Position numbers and translations under genes: made by a program. The notes under the pieces are model-generated. The model ran no database searches. It was given only the letters and a program-made list of their open reading frames with translations, and had not been told where the DNA came from. Shown piece after piece: positions 45,681-58,364 of a DNA stretch of 64,000 bases (the stretch's first letter is position 1; the number at the start of each line of letters is the position of its first letter). The DNA comes from Adiantum capillus-veneris (taxonomy: Eukaryota > Streptophyta > Polypodiopsida > Polypodiales > Pteridaceae), in NCBI GenBank assembly GCA_014529385.2, contig CM043959.1, forward strand, positions 7,867,026-7,931,025. Direction: 5' to 3'.

Positions 45681-46876
45681 ACCATCATCTTTGCCCAAGC
45701 GCTTCGTTGAGCATTCATGCTCAACCCAAGCTTCTCTGGAAACTATGTACATCTATCGGCAAGAAACGTGTACAACATGCTGAAAACTCTGAAAGCTTCA
45801 AAAAAACTATATTTACATTGTCAACAGCTCTGATATCACTCCTTTTGTTGCTTCCACGTGCTAGACACTCGAAAAGGAAACTCCCCCTCCTACAAAGGGA
45901 AAGCTTTTAGCCTTCCAACATGAAGTTTGAATCCCTCCCGAATCAAAGGGATAGCTCTTAGCCTGCCAGTTTGAAGACCAACTATGTCCTGGATCCGAAA
46001 CAATAGGCATACGCTTTCTAGAAATGAAGCTACAAAGAACAAGCTCAGAAAAAAAGCATCCCTGCACAAAATACTTGTCCTTCACCATCACTTTAGAACC
46101 TGTAGCTGCCTTGCTATTACCATTCCATCCAAAAGCATCATCACCATGAGAAAATAGATCCTTAAATGCACAAGAACCTGTCTGTGGACTAACACAAGCC
46201 AAAACTCACCGCAAAGCCTGGGAAACACTTGTCGCACCATCATGATCAAGAGCAGCAACCTTCCAGAGACATTGAAAAGCATACTTTTCTGCAAAGTCTT
46301 AGAGGTATACTAAGCCCTTGAAGATATTAGAGGCATGAGAAGAAGGCAAAAACTCTCGCCGAGTACCTGTGACGACCTTAAGAGGCAAGTCTTCATCAAG
46401 CAAATTGTCTAGATACTCACAGGTAAGGCTTCAAACATATCAGCATGAAAGGGAGAAGGTGCAGGCTCCTAATCAAACTGTCGTGATAAGAGACTATTAA
46501 TAAAATCCATATCATCATCTCCATCATCAAAAGAACTCCCTACTTGTGCCATATCCTCACTCATATTGCTGCCTTCCTTGATGGGTACAACCTTCTCACC
46601 ATCGACCACATTCGGAGCTTCTAAATCTGCAATAAGAGTGGCCAAGTCCTCATCGGCAAGCTCATGCACTGACACTTCATCCTCTTCAGCAGAGATCTCT
46701 TCCACCTCGGCTTCGACCTCGATCAACACTTGCTCTTTGATATTGGGCGATTGTCTAACCCCTTGCTCTGGCACAGTCTCTATCCGCTGGCAGACCGTTG
46801 CTGTCTCTTCTGAGTGCACCTACTCAGCCATCGCTTCATCAACCAAGCAAGACATGAATTCGTTCCATACCTTCTC
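45681..46876 (-). pseudogene. G element INT3 with ORF2 fragments
   Basis: Starts with the last seven bases of a G LTR (ACCATCA), then the PPT complement and ORF2 in pieces: 45861-46202 (GSCAFKDLFSHGDDAFGWNG ... SSNWQAKSYPF, keeping Trp where copy 1 has a stop) and 46469-46819 (acidic core). A TAG replaces the CAG of AEQVHSEE at about 46826. The sequence ends abruptly at 46876, jumping into LTR sequence. Confidence 0.7.
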
Positions 46877-47361
46877 GTAAAGATTCAAGAAAAAGACACC
46901 ATCTATTGGCATGCTCTTAAGAGGCTCATTCTTTGATTGTCTTGATCACAATATGGTGGGAGCCTCACAATTACCTTCACATGCCTCGCATGGCCGGCCC
47001 GTTGCCCTTCAAGTCTAGCACTTTTGACCTCCTTCATCTGATGCTACCCGAGCCTCCTCGTTCATCGAGCAGGGCTAGCATGTATGCTAATGCACCTTTC
47101 TGTGCTCTCAACTGCTTCGTCTCAACCGGCCCTCCTAGTAGTGTACTGCCAATTCGAGAACTATGTCTTTCCCCATTTAGGGCCTCTCCATGCTTGCTGT
47201 TTCAGGTCTCTTTCTCTGTACTTGGTTGCCGATCCTCAGCCCTCCCTAATCTATTGCCCTTTTGATGCAATCTTCTTGCGCTCCTTGGGTTCGTCATCTT
47301 GGTTACTACCAAGAATTCATTTGATTATCTTTGGATCCCTTCAATTAGACACCCAACTTTC
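46877..47361 (-). repeat. G element LTR3 fragment
   Basis: About 485 bp of U3, from GTAAAGATTCAAG to CACCCAACTTTC, matching 10380-10850 of LTR1. Left and right borders are both recombination joints, not LTR ends. Confidence 0.85.
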
Positions 47362-47989
47362 TGATCCAGGCCCATTCTAGGAGCATACCTTTAAAGAGTA
47401 ACAAAGTTTGAGTAATACTCTTGGACTGAATAAGTCAACTGACGAAGGGAAAAGAACTCGTTCATCTTCAAGGTTTTATAAGCGGGTGGTAAGTACATCC
47501 CATCACTGCAGCCTTGATGTCTTCCCATGATTGGGAAGATCCCTTGATGTTCATATCTCTGCAATGCTGCTTCCGCCAAATCTTGGCATCGCGAGAGAGG
47601 CGGAACATTGCGAGCATGGTCTTGTTCTTGGGATGGGTCCCTGCAGCCCCGAAATAGTCATCCATAGCTTCCATCCACACTTCCGCATCTCTGTCCACAT
47701 TAGCTTCCTCGCCCTTAAAGGTTGGAGGTTGGGCTTGTTTAAGGAGGAGCTTCTTTTCTTTTGCCGTTGAATAGAGAGCAACACTGAGGTGGTACCTACA
47801 CGGTTTTTACTGAATTTGATACGATTGCTAGAGTTCAAGATTTAAATAAACACGAGACTTTTAAAAAATGCAAGTTTCAAATCACCAAGAGACAAAGACT
47901 CAAAAACAAAAACTCCTCTTATATTGATAGAAAATTTATTACAATCATAACCTTTTGAGGCTTTTGATCATTTTATTACATAGCATTCT

Positions 47990-48574
47990 GGGATATCTAT
48001 ATGATACGTTTTGTACGCTGTCCTGGGATATAATGATACAAACGATGTTTATGTGTTGTCACATTCTTACAATCCTCTATTTCTCCTGAAAAATAGTCCC
48101 TATAATTATCCTTAAGCGGGTAGTAAATTAGGGTGTTCGTACTCTTGGATAATTCTCTTGGAACACCAAAATTTCTAACTCTATTTGCTGGAATTACATC
48201 ACTGACCTTGTCCCAAAGCTACTCATTGAGGGTTTGCTCCGTGCCGTCAGAAGTAGCAACAGTGATGCCCGAATGTGTAGGCAACAAGTAGTATAGCTGC
48301 ACTACTCTCAATTCTTCTCCCCAACGGATTTTCTTTAAGTCGGTAGCCAGGCATCGTAACTTCCGAGCGTTGATGTAGTAAATCCCGCCTTCGGGGGTCC
48401 AGCGATCTCCCATCCTTTATCAATGCGAGTGGAGTGTGGTGTATTGACCTTTAGCAGCATCTCCATCACGTCTCGCCGAAAATAATAATTTGAGAAACGA
48501 CGTGCTTGCTCATAAATAATCTTAAAGACTTGAAACTTTTGGTATTCGAGTGCGCGATCTTCCTGCAACATCAA
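47990..48574 (-). pseudogene. Extra pre-gag ORF, second copy
   Basis: Same protein as at 43014-43589: 48335-48574 carries the N-terminal part (ALEYQKFQVFKIIY, RRDVMEMLLKVN) and, after a one-base deletion near 48402, 48219-48413 carries WTPEGGIYYINARKL and LRVVQLYYLLPTHSG. A TAG follows TLNE, where the first copy has Ser. The remainder (NTLIYYPLKDNYRDYFSGEI) is present downstream in frame. Confidence 0.5.
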
Positions 48575-48676
48575 TGTAAGGAGTTCGGATTAGCTACCTA
48601 GATTTCCTAAGTTCTAAAATTTTCAAACAGTACGATTTTAGTTCCTGGTATATCCTAACCTTGCTCTCATACCAGG

Positions 48677-50678
48677 TGTGAGGTCCCCACCCCTTCATCT
48701 TGAACGACGATTCTGATGGTAAACCTGGTGGCCACTAGATCTATAGTGGAAGCAAACAAAGTGGTTTAAGGGATCAACTAGTGGAGGAGCTCTCATCACC
48801 AAGTGAATTGAGTCGAGCCTACTAGCAACGAGAACTAGTTCCACCCCGCATGCGAAAGTGTGTTCAACCAATCATCGGTCCTAAGACTCACCTTTCAGAA
48901 GGAGAGAAGTCTCGAGTGCATTTTTCCCCATTGCTTTTAGAGGCACGTATACTTGGGACTTCACTGCTTTTGGTGCAATGAGCAATTCTAGCGTCATTTG
49001 TCGTCCTATGGGGACAGAGAGTTCCCGACCAATCAGAACCACCCTTCTATAGGCATTGGCAACCCGAGCCAAGCCCCCACTTTCCACCCCCACACTCACA
49101 CTTCTTTGTGTGTTCGAATTACTACCACAATGGTTGTTCAACATATAAGTTCTTTGCCAAAACAATCTTTCTAGTAAAAATTCACTCAAAACTCATTTGA
49201 TTAAAAATTCCAATGCTCTGGAGGCACGAAATGCCCCAACGAGTGTTAACTTCACCCTATGTCACCTAGTTTCCCATACAACTAGACTTGTCCACTGCAT
49301 AAAAAGCACAACATGGACATCCCACTGCAAAGAACACAAGTCGTGGGTATCCACCGCAAAGAATGCAAGTCGTGGATAGAGGCCCTAAGCTAGTAACTCT
49401 AGCTACTGCAAAATCTTCGCGAGCCGCCCCCTGTGATCAAGAGGGGGATCAGGACTAAATCAACATTGGAATTTAAAATGAACTCGCCGAGCTAAATTTT
49501 CCCTAGCAAACAATCTTTCTTACTTCAAAAAGTATATCCCAAAAACATTCTTTCCTACTGGAATAAAAAAATGCACTTAACTTAAATGCCGTGGTCTCCA
49601 TTGGATTTCCAACATGTTTGGGGATATGTTTCCTTCCTACGTTATCGAATGAAATTCCAATTAAACAATATTTGAATTGAATTTTGACCTACCTCAACGA
49701 TCTCCTCGTCATTACTTCGTTAGATGGCCGGTGCTTGCTCGTCCATGGGAGCTTTCCCCTTCCTGTTAGAGTTGCTCGTGCCAGCCTCACGGTCGTGAGA
49801 CCCACCAAAACGAGCTCTCTTTGTTGGGGCCATTTTATACTTACTACTTTAAATTGATAAATTCGGCAAAAGAAGAACTAGTGTTCGAGAATATCATGAC
49901 AACTAAGATGACAAGATTAAATTCTCTTATGCGAGAGGATTAGATTTACTTCAAGACAAGGCAATTTTTCATAGCTACATTAAATTTAGGATAGCATCTC
50001 ACTTGTTCTTATGGGGTACTGTCCATGGAAATTAATTACTCGGCCTAGATAATTGGCTCTTGCTTAATTAGAGTACTAGAGATGAATTAGGCATAATAAT
50101 TGCTTCACTAATGCAATGCAGAATACCATGTGCATGGGTGAGAGGGTTCCCTTTCTAGAGATAACCATAGGGAATTAATTTCTCTAATACACCTTAATCA
50201 TGTGTAATTTGAATTTAAACTTAGCTAATTGATCATTGTGAAATGATAGATTGAATTTCGTCGTTTCACCACATTGCTAGATGTTGGTTTAATTCCATCA
50301 CTGTGATGGCTAGTGGTTAAATCCTTTATGCTAATCATGCATTAATTTATGATTAGGAGAGTTCAATTACCTCCATAATTGATAATTTAGATTAAGATTA
50401 GACAATAGGCTAATCATATAGTGAATTAGGGTGTAGATTAGCTAGGATTATGCTTAATACAAGCGGAATTAAGAGAATGATAGAGAGAATTGCAGCATAA
50501 GCATGAAAATTAACTTTCATTACCGTAGGTTGGGCTGAATTTTACTTGATTTGCTGATCCAATGGAGTTCTTGAGGCGAGAATTTGGCAGCACTTCCGTG
50601 CTGTGATCTTCCTCTAAAAGTTGTGTGTGCCGGCAGCACCTCCCCAATGTATGTGTGTGTAGGAGTGTGTGTGTGTGT
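48677..50678 (-). repeat. Second truncated chromovirus 5' LTR
   Basis: Starts TGTGAGG and ends in a longer GT tract than its twin (the GTAGGAGTGTGTG part is retained), joined to the same ACCATCATC of a G element. It carries an empty TTAA site at 49246-49249. Confidence 0.88.
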
Positions 50679-52723
50679 ACCATCATCTTTGCCCAAGCGC
50701 TTCGTTGAGCATTCATGCTCAACCCAAGCTTCTCTGGAAACTATGTACATCTATCGGCAAGAAATGTGTACACCATGCTGAAAACTCTGAAAGCTTCAAA
50801 AAAACCATATTTACATTGTCAACACCTCTGATATCACTCCGTTTGTTGTTTCCACCTGCTAGACACTCGAAAATGAAACTCTCCCTCCTACAATGGAAAA
50901 GCTTGGAGCCTTGCAACCTATAGTTTGACTCCCTCCCGAATCAAAGGGATAGCTCTTAGCCTCCCAGTTTGAAGACCAACTCCTTCCTGGATCCCAAACA
51001 GTAGGCATACACTTTCTAGAAATGAAGCTACAAGGAAGAAGCTCACAAAAAAAGCATCCCTGCACAAAATACTTGCCGTTCGCCATCACTTCAGGACCAG
51101 TAGCTTCCTTGCTATTACCATTCTATCCAAAAGCATCATCACCATGAGAAAATAGATCCTTAAATGCACAAGAACCTGTCTGTGGACCGACACAAGCCAA
51201 AACGCACCGCAAAGACTGGGAAACACTTGTTGCACCATCATGATCAAGAGCAGCAATGTTCCAGAGACATTGAAAAGCATACTTCTTTGCAAAGAGGTAT
51301 ACTAATCCCTTGAAGATATTAGAGGCATGAGAAGAAGAAAAAAATTCCCCCCGAGCACCTGTGACCACCTTAAGAGGCAAGTCTTCATCAAGGAAACTGT
51401 CTAGATACTCACAAGTAAGGTCTTCAAACATATCAACATGAAAGGGAGAAGGTGCAGGCTCGTAATCAACCTCTCGTGATAAGAGACTATCAATAAAAGC
51501 CATATCATCATCTCCATCATCAAAAGAACTCTCTACTTGCGCCATATCCTCACCCATACTGCTGCCTTCCTTGATGGGTACAACCTTCTCACCATCGACC
51601 ACATTCGGAGCTTCTAAATCTGCAATAAGAGCGGCCAAGTCCTCATCGGCAAGCTCATGCACTGACACTTCATCCTCTTCAGCAGAGATCTCTTCCACCT
51701 CGGCTTCGACCTCGATCACCACTTGCTCTTTGATATTGGGCGATTGCCGAACCCCTTGCTCTGGCAGAGTCTCTATCAGCGGGCAGACTGCTGCCTCTTC
51801 TAAGTGCACCTACTCAGCCATCGCTTCATCAACCAAGCAAGACATGAATTCATTCCATACCTTCTCAGACTCCAAGTCTGCATCATCATTAGACAGAGGG
51901 AAAATCTCGTTTTTGACACATGACGTTTCGTAATCCAAGGCTCCATCTCTAACAGTTCGTACTGAGCCTACTGCGGGAGATAACTCTCCACGGACACACT
52001 CTGACTCTGGAACCCGATGCACCTCCGCATGCTGCCGATCATAGTCAAGCTACCCACCCTCTTGCTTTGGCAAACAAGCTTCTAATACCTCTTGGAAATA
52101 TTCGACTGAATTGGATACACAAGTTGGAAATAGACCCTCTTCTTTGCTATTTTGCTCTGCTACGAGATACACTCCACCGAGTATTGCATCCAAAAGCTTG
52201 CTCGAAATTCTAAAATCTTTGACACTATCTGAGCTTTGGCTACTCCCATTGTCCTCAGACTCGCCCATATATCTGCTATTGGTAGATGCAGATGATCCTC
52301 CATCATTAGATACTGCCTCTGCTGCAGCTCCTGCTGATCCCATAAACCTCCTTTGATCTGCACAAAAGGCCATACGTAGGGCTAGCTTTATCTGATACCA
52401 GCTCCTTTGCTGTGATGTCGAGAGGTTGCAATAGATCATCCATGCGGCTCCACGAAGCCCTTGCCACACATAATCTGCCTTCTCTTCATCTGTACAGATC
52501 TGCAACTCCTCCATCTCTAGCTCCACTAGCCATATCCAAGGTCGAATCCTCTACCCTAGTGCTCCGCTAAAGCACTTGTGGATCTTGGACTGCGCCATTT
52601 GCACCCACTTGGCAGCTTAAAACTTTAGCTCGATCGGCATTATCTTTGGAATTGCCCTAGAAGACTTGACTAGAGCTTTACGACATAAAAAACACACCGT
52701 TCCCCAACGGGATCGCCAGAAGA
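50679..52723 (-). pseudogene. G element INT3' with ORF2 (copy 3') and ORF1
   Basis: ORF2 lies at 50859-51089, 51123-51809 and 51810-52022 in one broken frame, including a Trp (SSNW) at the site where copy 1 stops and a TAG at 51810-51812 replacing Gln (AEQVH). ORF1 (52050-52526) is open from MELEMEELQICTDEEKADYV through GLRGAAWMIYCNLSTSQQRS to LPKQEGG and the shared TAG (52050-52052). Just upstream a TAG replaces CAG (GALG-stop-RIRPW, near 52553). It is the best-preserved ORF1 in the window. Confidence 0.7.
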
Positions 52724-52859
52724 TGATGGGGCTCAGGGAAACACACCCAGACACAACACTCACACGCTTTCCCGTAGCCTGAGCGAGCACACTGGGCGGC
52801 TCTTATAGAAGAAAACCCTTACAACCAATGAGCTCTTACTCTTGAGCACACAAAGATGG

Positions 52860-52893
<34 letters not shown>

Positions 52894-54911
52894 AGGGAGA
52901 CACCCACTTTCGACTACAATTGAATTTAGACAATCAATGCTCCACATGAGGAGTAAAGATTCAAGAAAAAAACACCATCCATTGGCCTGTTCTTAAGAGG
53001 ATCATTCTTTGATTGTCTTGATCACAATATGGTGGCAGCCTCATGATTCCTTTCACATGCCTCGCATGCCCGGCCCGTTGCCCTTCAAATCCAGCTCTTT
53101 TGACCTCTTTCCTCTGATGCTACCCGAGCCTCCTCGTTCATCGAGCAGGGCCAGCATGTATGCTAAATGCACCTTTTTGTGCTCTCAATTGCTTCGTCTC
53201 AACCGGCTCTCCTAGTACTGTACTGCCAATTCGGGAACTATGTCTTTCCCCACTCAGGGCCTCTCCATGCCTGCCGTTTCAGGTCTCTTTCTCTGTACTT
53301 GGTTGCCGATCCTCAGCCCTCCCCAATCTCTTGCCCTTTTCATGCAATCCTCTTGCGCTCCTTGGGCTCATGATGTTGGTTACTACCAAGAATTCATTTG
53401 ATTCTCTTTGGCCGCCTTCAATCAGACACCAAACTTTCTCTCTCTATACTGAAGGTGCCGCTATGTACCCCATGATTTCATCTACCCAATTATATGCCCA
53501 ATACTTTTTTTCCTTCGCAGCTCCTGAACGCCTTTCCTGCAGCCCTCTCTTCTTTTCTGAATGGCGTGCCTCGATAGCCCGAGATGAGAGCCCTCCCCTT
53601 CCGTGTCCTATGAGCTCGCTTTGGAGCGCTCCTTTCAACTCCGTGGTTTCGGCCTTGCACACAGCCGGCCCTCGGCTTCCAGATGGCGCACCTAGAGGCT
53701 CTCCATCCCTGTTATAATTAGACAGTGCTGCTCCCTCCTGCTTTCCGAGTGTGGCCTCCAACTCCTTCCAGTCTCATGGCGGCACCCATGAGCTCGTGTG
53801 GCGCGCCCTCTGGTTGCCTCCCTCTTGACCTCGGCCCAGCTTTGAACTCTTCTGCAATGGCACCGCCTCACAGTAAGCCCCCCCTTCTCACGCCCTTGTT
53901 GTAGGCCGATACTCTCAAGCCTCTCAAATCTCTCTGTCCTTTGTATGGCGCTCCCTCCAGAGCTGCTCAGGATGGCGGCCTCCTGCTGCTCCTTGTGAGC
54001 TCGCTTCAGATCCTTGGCTTGCAGATCGATGGTCCACGGCCACCCCCTTCTTCAATTCAGGTACCAGGCCTGGCGTCCCTCTGTAGCTCCTCCTGACATG
54101 GTGCCCCCTAGCTCTAGTGCAACTCCTTTTTTAGGCAAGCTGGTGCAGGCCTCGAGAGCCTTCTCCCATGCGCATGATTACCTCGCCCTCGAGCCTTCCT
54201 TACTTCACGTGGCTGGAGCATGGCTCGCCTGCTCAATTTGACCGCTGGAAACGTTGACAGAACAGAAAAAAACAACCACCAAGGCCTTGTTCTCACGAAA
54301 GCTTCTCAGCTTCCATAATTTCAGCCCTCTCATGAAGAGTGGTGACTTTGACTTGAACCTTCGTCCCGACCATCAAGGGTTAACCAATATTGTTATGATG
54401 ATTCTGCATGCCACAAGGCAGCTTTTGATTCCAAAGTAGGAGTACTCAATCCCCAATAAAGTAGCCTTTGGGATTCTATCTTCAAAAGCTCGCACAAAGA
54501 TGTGGCATATACATGCTACGATGCTTGTTTGTCTTACTGGTTGGAGACTGTCTTGCATGACGATTTGCTTTAAGCTTCAAAATAGGTTGATCTTAGCACA
54601 GACCGCTTCCAATGAGCTCAACATTTTGAAGCTTTCACTAAAATAAACCTTAAACCTCCTTTAGCACTTGGAGAGTCATTACGGAAGCCACCAACCATGG
54701 GGTTGTCCTGCTCTTGGATGACGATTTGCTTTAAGCTTCAAAATAGGTTGATCTTAGCACGGACTGCTTCCAATGAGCTCAACATTTTGAAGCTTTGACT
54801 AAAATAAACCTTAAACCTGCTTTAGCACTTGGAGAGTCATTACAGAAGACACCAACCATGGGGTTGTCTTGCTCTTGGATGTGCTCTCTGAGGAAAATCT
54901 AGAAACCATCA
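52724..54911 (-). repeat. G element LTR4 (2188 bp)
   Basis: Starts TGATGGGGCTCAGGG and ends ACCATCA. Longer than the other LTRs because of a 161-bp tandem duplication (54560-54720 and 54721-54881). It has a short CT microsatellite (52862-52890). Confidence 0.85.
54560..54881. repeat. 161-bp tandem duplication in LTR4
   Basis: The block ACGATTTGCTTTAAGCTTC ... CTCTTGGATG occurs twice head to tail with several differences; LTR1, LTR2 and LTR5 have it once. Confidence 0.92.
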
Positions 54912-55305
54912 TCTTTGCCCAACCCCTTCGTTGAGCATTCATGCTCAACCCAAGCCTCCTTGGAAAACTATGTACACCTGTCGGCAAGAAACGTGTACAA
55001 CATGCTGAAAACTTTGAAAGCTTGACAGAAACCATATTTACATTGTCAGCAGCTCTAATATCACTCCCTCTGTTGTTTCCACTTGCTAGACACTCGAAAA
55101 TGAAACTCTCCCTCCTACAAAGGGAAAGCTTTGAGTCTAACTCCCTCCCGGATCAAAGCGATAGCTCTTAGCCTGCTAGTTTGAATAGCAACTCACTCCT
55201 CGATCCCAAACAGTAGGCATACGCTTTCCAGAAATGAAGCTACAAAGAACAAGCTTGCAAAAAAAGCATCTCCGCACAAAATACTTGCTCATCGCCATCA
55301 ATTCA

Positions 55306-56470
55306 TGTAATAGGACTAGTCTTTGAAGTTCTTAAAGTCGAAAAGAATGTAGCAGGGCATATCTTTCGTTAGTACGATTTGAAAGATTGTTGAATAGTCT
55401 ATTAAATAGAGCTTATACGAATGAGTTGAGATATTAAGAGAGAACATATATATATATATTTTTAAATAATACACTAAAGATGGATTTGATAAAGATTAAT
55501 GAATAATAGATAGTCTGTCTATGAACAGTAAAATTGAGATTTTTATTAATATCAATGTTTTATATTTATGTGTTTTAGCTTAAAATGCATGGGTAGGCTT
55601 AAAATAAGTTGTAAAAGTAGTGGAGTCCCAAAAATAGAGGTTTTATGAGTCGCGACCTAAAAGTTGCGATTTAGCCAAACAAATACGTTTTTTGTAATTC
55701 TATCCACGTTGTCTTGTAGACCAGACCTATTCCCGTCGTTTTGAGTACCTGGATCGCTCTGTTCTGAGTTCGTTTGTAAAAGTTATGATAAAAACAAACA
55801 GAAGACAACAGCAGTGTAGTGTACACAGGGACAGACAGACATACAACATCATACAGTTCTCCCTGCTATCAACCAAGAAGTGGATTGTTTCTTCATGGTA
55901 GAGTATTGCAATTGAGATTATGAAGGTATATAATTATGTTTTTTAACTTTGATTATCATGTTGAACTGGTTGCACGAGTATGTTCTTTTGACTATTTTGT
56001 AGGCGATGCTGAAATCAGTTTGTGAAACCGGATATGTGCAAAGTGTCATGATAAAAATCTAACCTTTACGGATCGCTTAGCGATCACGTTCTTATCTTAT
56101 TTTTGCAGGTATACTTGGTGCGAAAATCGAGTTGATTGAATGCCTAAAAAGCGACTATTTTGAGAAGCCGCATGCTTTTTGAGGAAAAGAGGGATGAAAG
56201 AACAACGAATGGTGCGTTTGGGGATCATTCACCGATCTCTTCTTCTGCGAGTGCGAGTGCGAGTGCGAGTGCGAGTGAGAGTGAGAGTGCGAGTGCGAGT
56301 GAGACGCTGCATGCAAGCGAACTGAAGCTCGGGGGTGGTCGGGAGGTTCGAGCTCCGTACAACGGAGTGCGCCTATATATATTTTGCTCCTCTGTTGTAT
56401 CAAACACTATCAATACAAAGATTTCTTCCTCTGTTTTGCTGTCTATCTATATTATTCGGTTCCCGTGACA
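55306..56470 (+). mobile_element. Solo LTR, 1165 bp (copia-like)
   Basis: Starts TGTAATAGG and ends CCCGTGACA, flanked by ATTCA on both sides (55301-55305, 56471-56475), inside G ORF2 sequence. A TATA-like CTATATATATTTTG (56373-56386) lies about 90 bp before the 3' end, and the end CTATATTATTCGGTTCCCGTGACA-type layout resembles plant copia LTRs. No internal domain is present, so it probably arose by LTR-LTR recombination. It contains a GCGAGT hexamer repeat. Confidence 0.8.
56244..56305. repeat. GCGAGT/GAGAGT hexanucleotide repeat
   Basis: About ten units in the solo LTR upstream of its TATA box. The apparent SASASE frame across it is an artefact of the repeat. Confidence 0.9.
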
Positions 56471-56672
56471 ATTCAGGACCTGTAGCTGCCTTGCTATTAC
56501 CATTCCATCCAAAAGCATCATCTCCATGAGAACATAGATCCTTAAATGCACAAGAACCTGTACGTGGACCAACACAAGCCAAAACTCACCCCAAAGCCTG
56601 GGAAACACTTGTCGCACCATCATGATCAAGAGCAGCAACCTTCCAGAGACATTAAAAAGCATACTTTTCTGC

Positions 56673-57722
56673 TGATAGCCGTTTTTCGGCTTTCCATAAT
56701 TGCCATAGTAAGCTACCTCACCCTACCAAATTCATCCAAACACTATGACTATCCCTACCATTTCACTGTAAATAGGCGTGTGTGAGTTAGGGGGCTTTTC
56801 CCATATCTTCTTAAAATCCTCAGCTAGCTAGTCACTGGGTTAGTTGAGTCAAAAAAATAAATTAAAAAAAATAAAAATATTATGTCCCATTTGTGTGTAA
56901 ATATTGCATTATATATATGGCCTAAATATAGAGATTTTTATAATTATTCTGGTATTTTATTTAATATTTATACTTAGGTGTGCGTTTTATTAAACTTGTG
57001 TATGCCTTCTTTCATCCTTTTACACCATAAGTATATTTTTTGCCAATATGTACATACTCTAACCTTATATTTTTCCTTTATACAAATCACTCCCACATTT
57101 TCACCCTCACCCTCGTGAAAACAAAAAATTGATTTCTACTCATTGGTCACGTTTATTATATTATTTACTTGCATACCTTTTCCTCTTTCACCCAAAATAA
57201 TTCAAAGAGGGACCATATCATATGGTTCCAATATCTTTCCATATCCATAACTCCTCCATATTTTTATTATTATTTTTACTCATTATTCTAACACCATGTG
57301 CTCATTGAACTAAAGTCCATGAATAGTCCATACACTAGTCCCACCATGTATATATTTCTTTATTCACCAATAATCCTCCTCCATGCATGTGTCAAGGGAA
57401 ACTTGGATGCTTTGTATTATGATATGACAAAGGAGGGGCTCACTCTTGGATGCATTGTACAAATTCAACAAAGGAGGGGTCCACTGAAGACTTTTTGTGA
57501 AGAAAAAACAGGTCTTTTGGTGGGATTTTTAATATCCATCTCCACTCCGAATTTGGAGCGGTGGTCAAAAGAGAAAATGTAGCCCACGCTTTCGATAATC
57601 ACCTCAAATTTTTTCATGATTTTTGGAGCTACCAGCGGTGAGATATGATTTTTTGAGTGGACCCCAGTCTGCCCACTTTTCTCACAAGTAGCCCATAGTC
57701 TTCTCTCACCTCTTTCCACACT

Positions 57723-57781
<59 letters not shown>

Positions 57782-58320
57782 TTCTTTCAATCCCTCACTC
57801 AAACCTGCACCTTCAATGGTTTCTCTCACCTTCTTCACCATTAACCTCCCCACTTACTCCCATAGCTCTCATATGAGCTCTCCATGTACATACACCATCT
57901 CTATGCCTCTCTCTATTATCTCCAAAGTACAATTTCATCTTACTCCTTATATATATACATAAATTCAGCATGTGTACCATGCTTAACCTCTGCAAATCAA
58001 AAGATCTCATCAACGGAATTACCATTTTCATCACGATGATCAACCTTGGTGGCGGTGGCGTAAAGAAGAGAAGACGAAGAAGAAGATCGATAGTCATTTT
58101 GAGAACCTACACAAGTAAGTCCAAAACTTTTTCAAGCTTCACCATCACAAGGATTTCCTCACTTCATTCAACCATCTTACTTCAACCATCAACCTCATTC
58201 TACCCATTATAAATTCATCATTAACTTTTTAGTGATTACTAACACTAACCACTAACATACTAACACAAAATAGCATTGGCCTAACCATAAAAGACACCTC
58301 ACCTCAAGACATGTACAAAG

Positions 58321-58364
<44 letters not shown>

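Larger units (their letters stand above)
47362..50678 (-). mobile_element. Duplicated chromovirus 5' portion (gag, extra ORF, truncated LTR)
   Basis: Repeats 42397-45680: gag fragment (47391-47720, VWMEAMDDYFGAAGTHPKN), leader, extra ORF, PBS-like site and the LTR from 48677 to the same GT microsatellite. Differences are scattered substitutions and small indels, so the duplication is not very recent. Confidence 0.88.
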
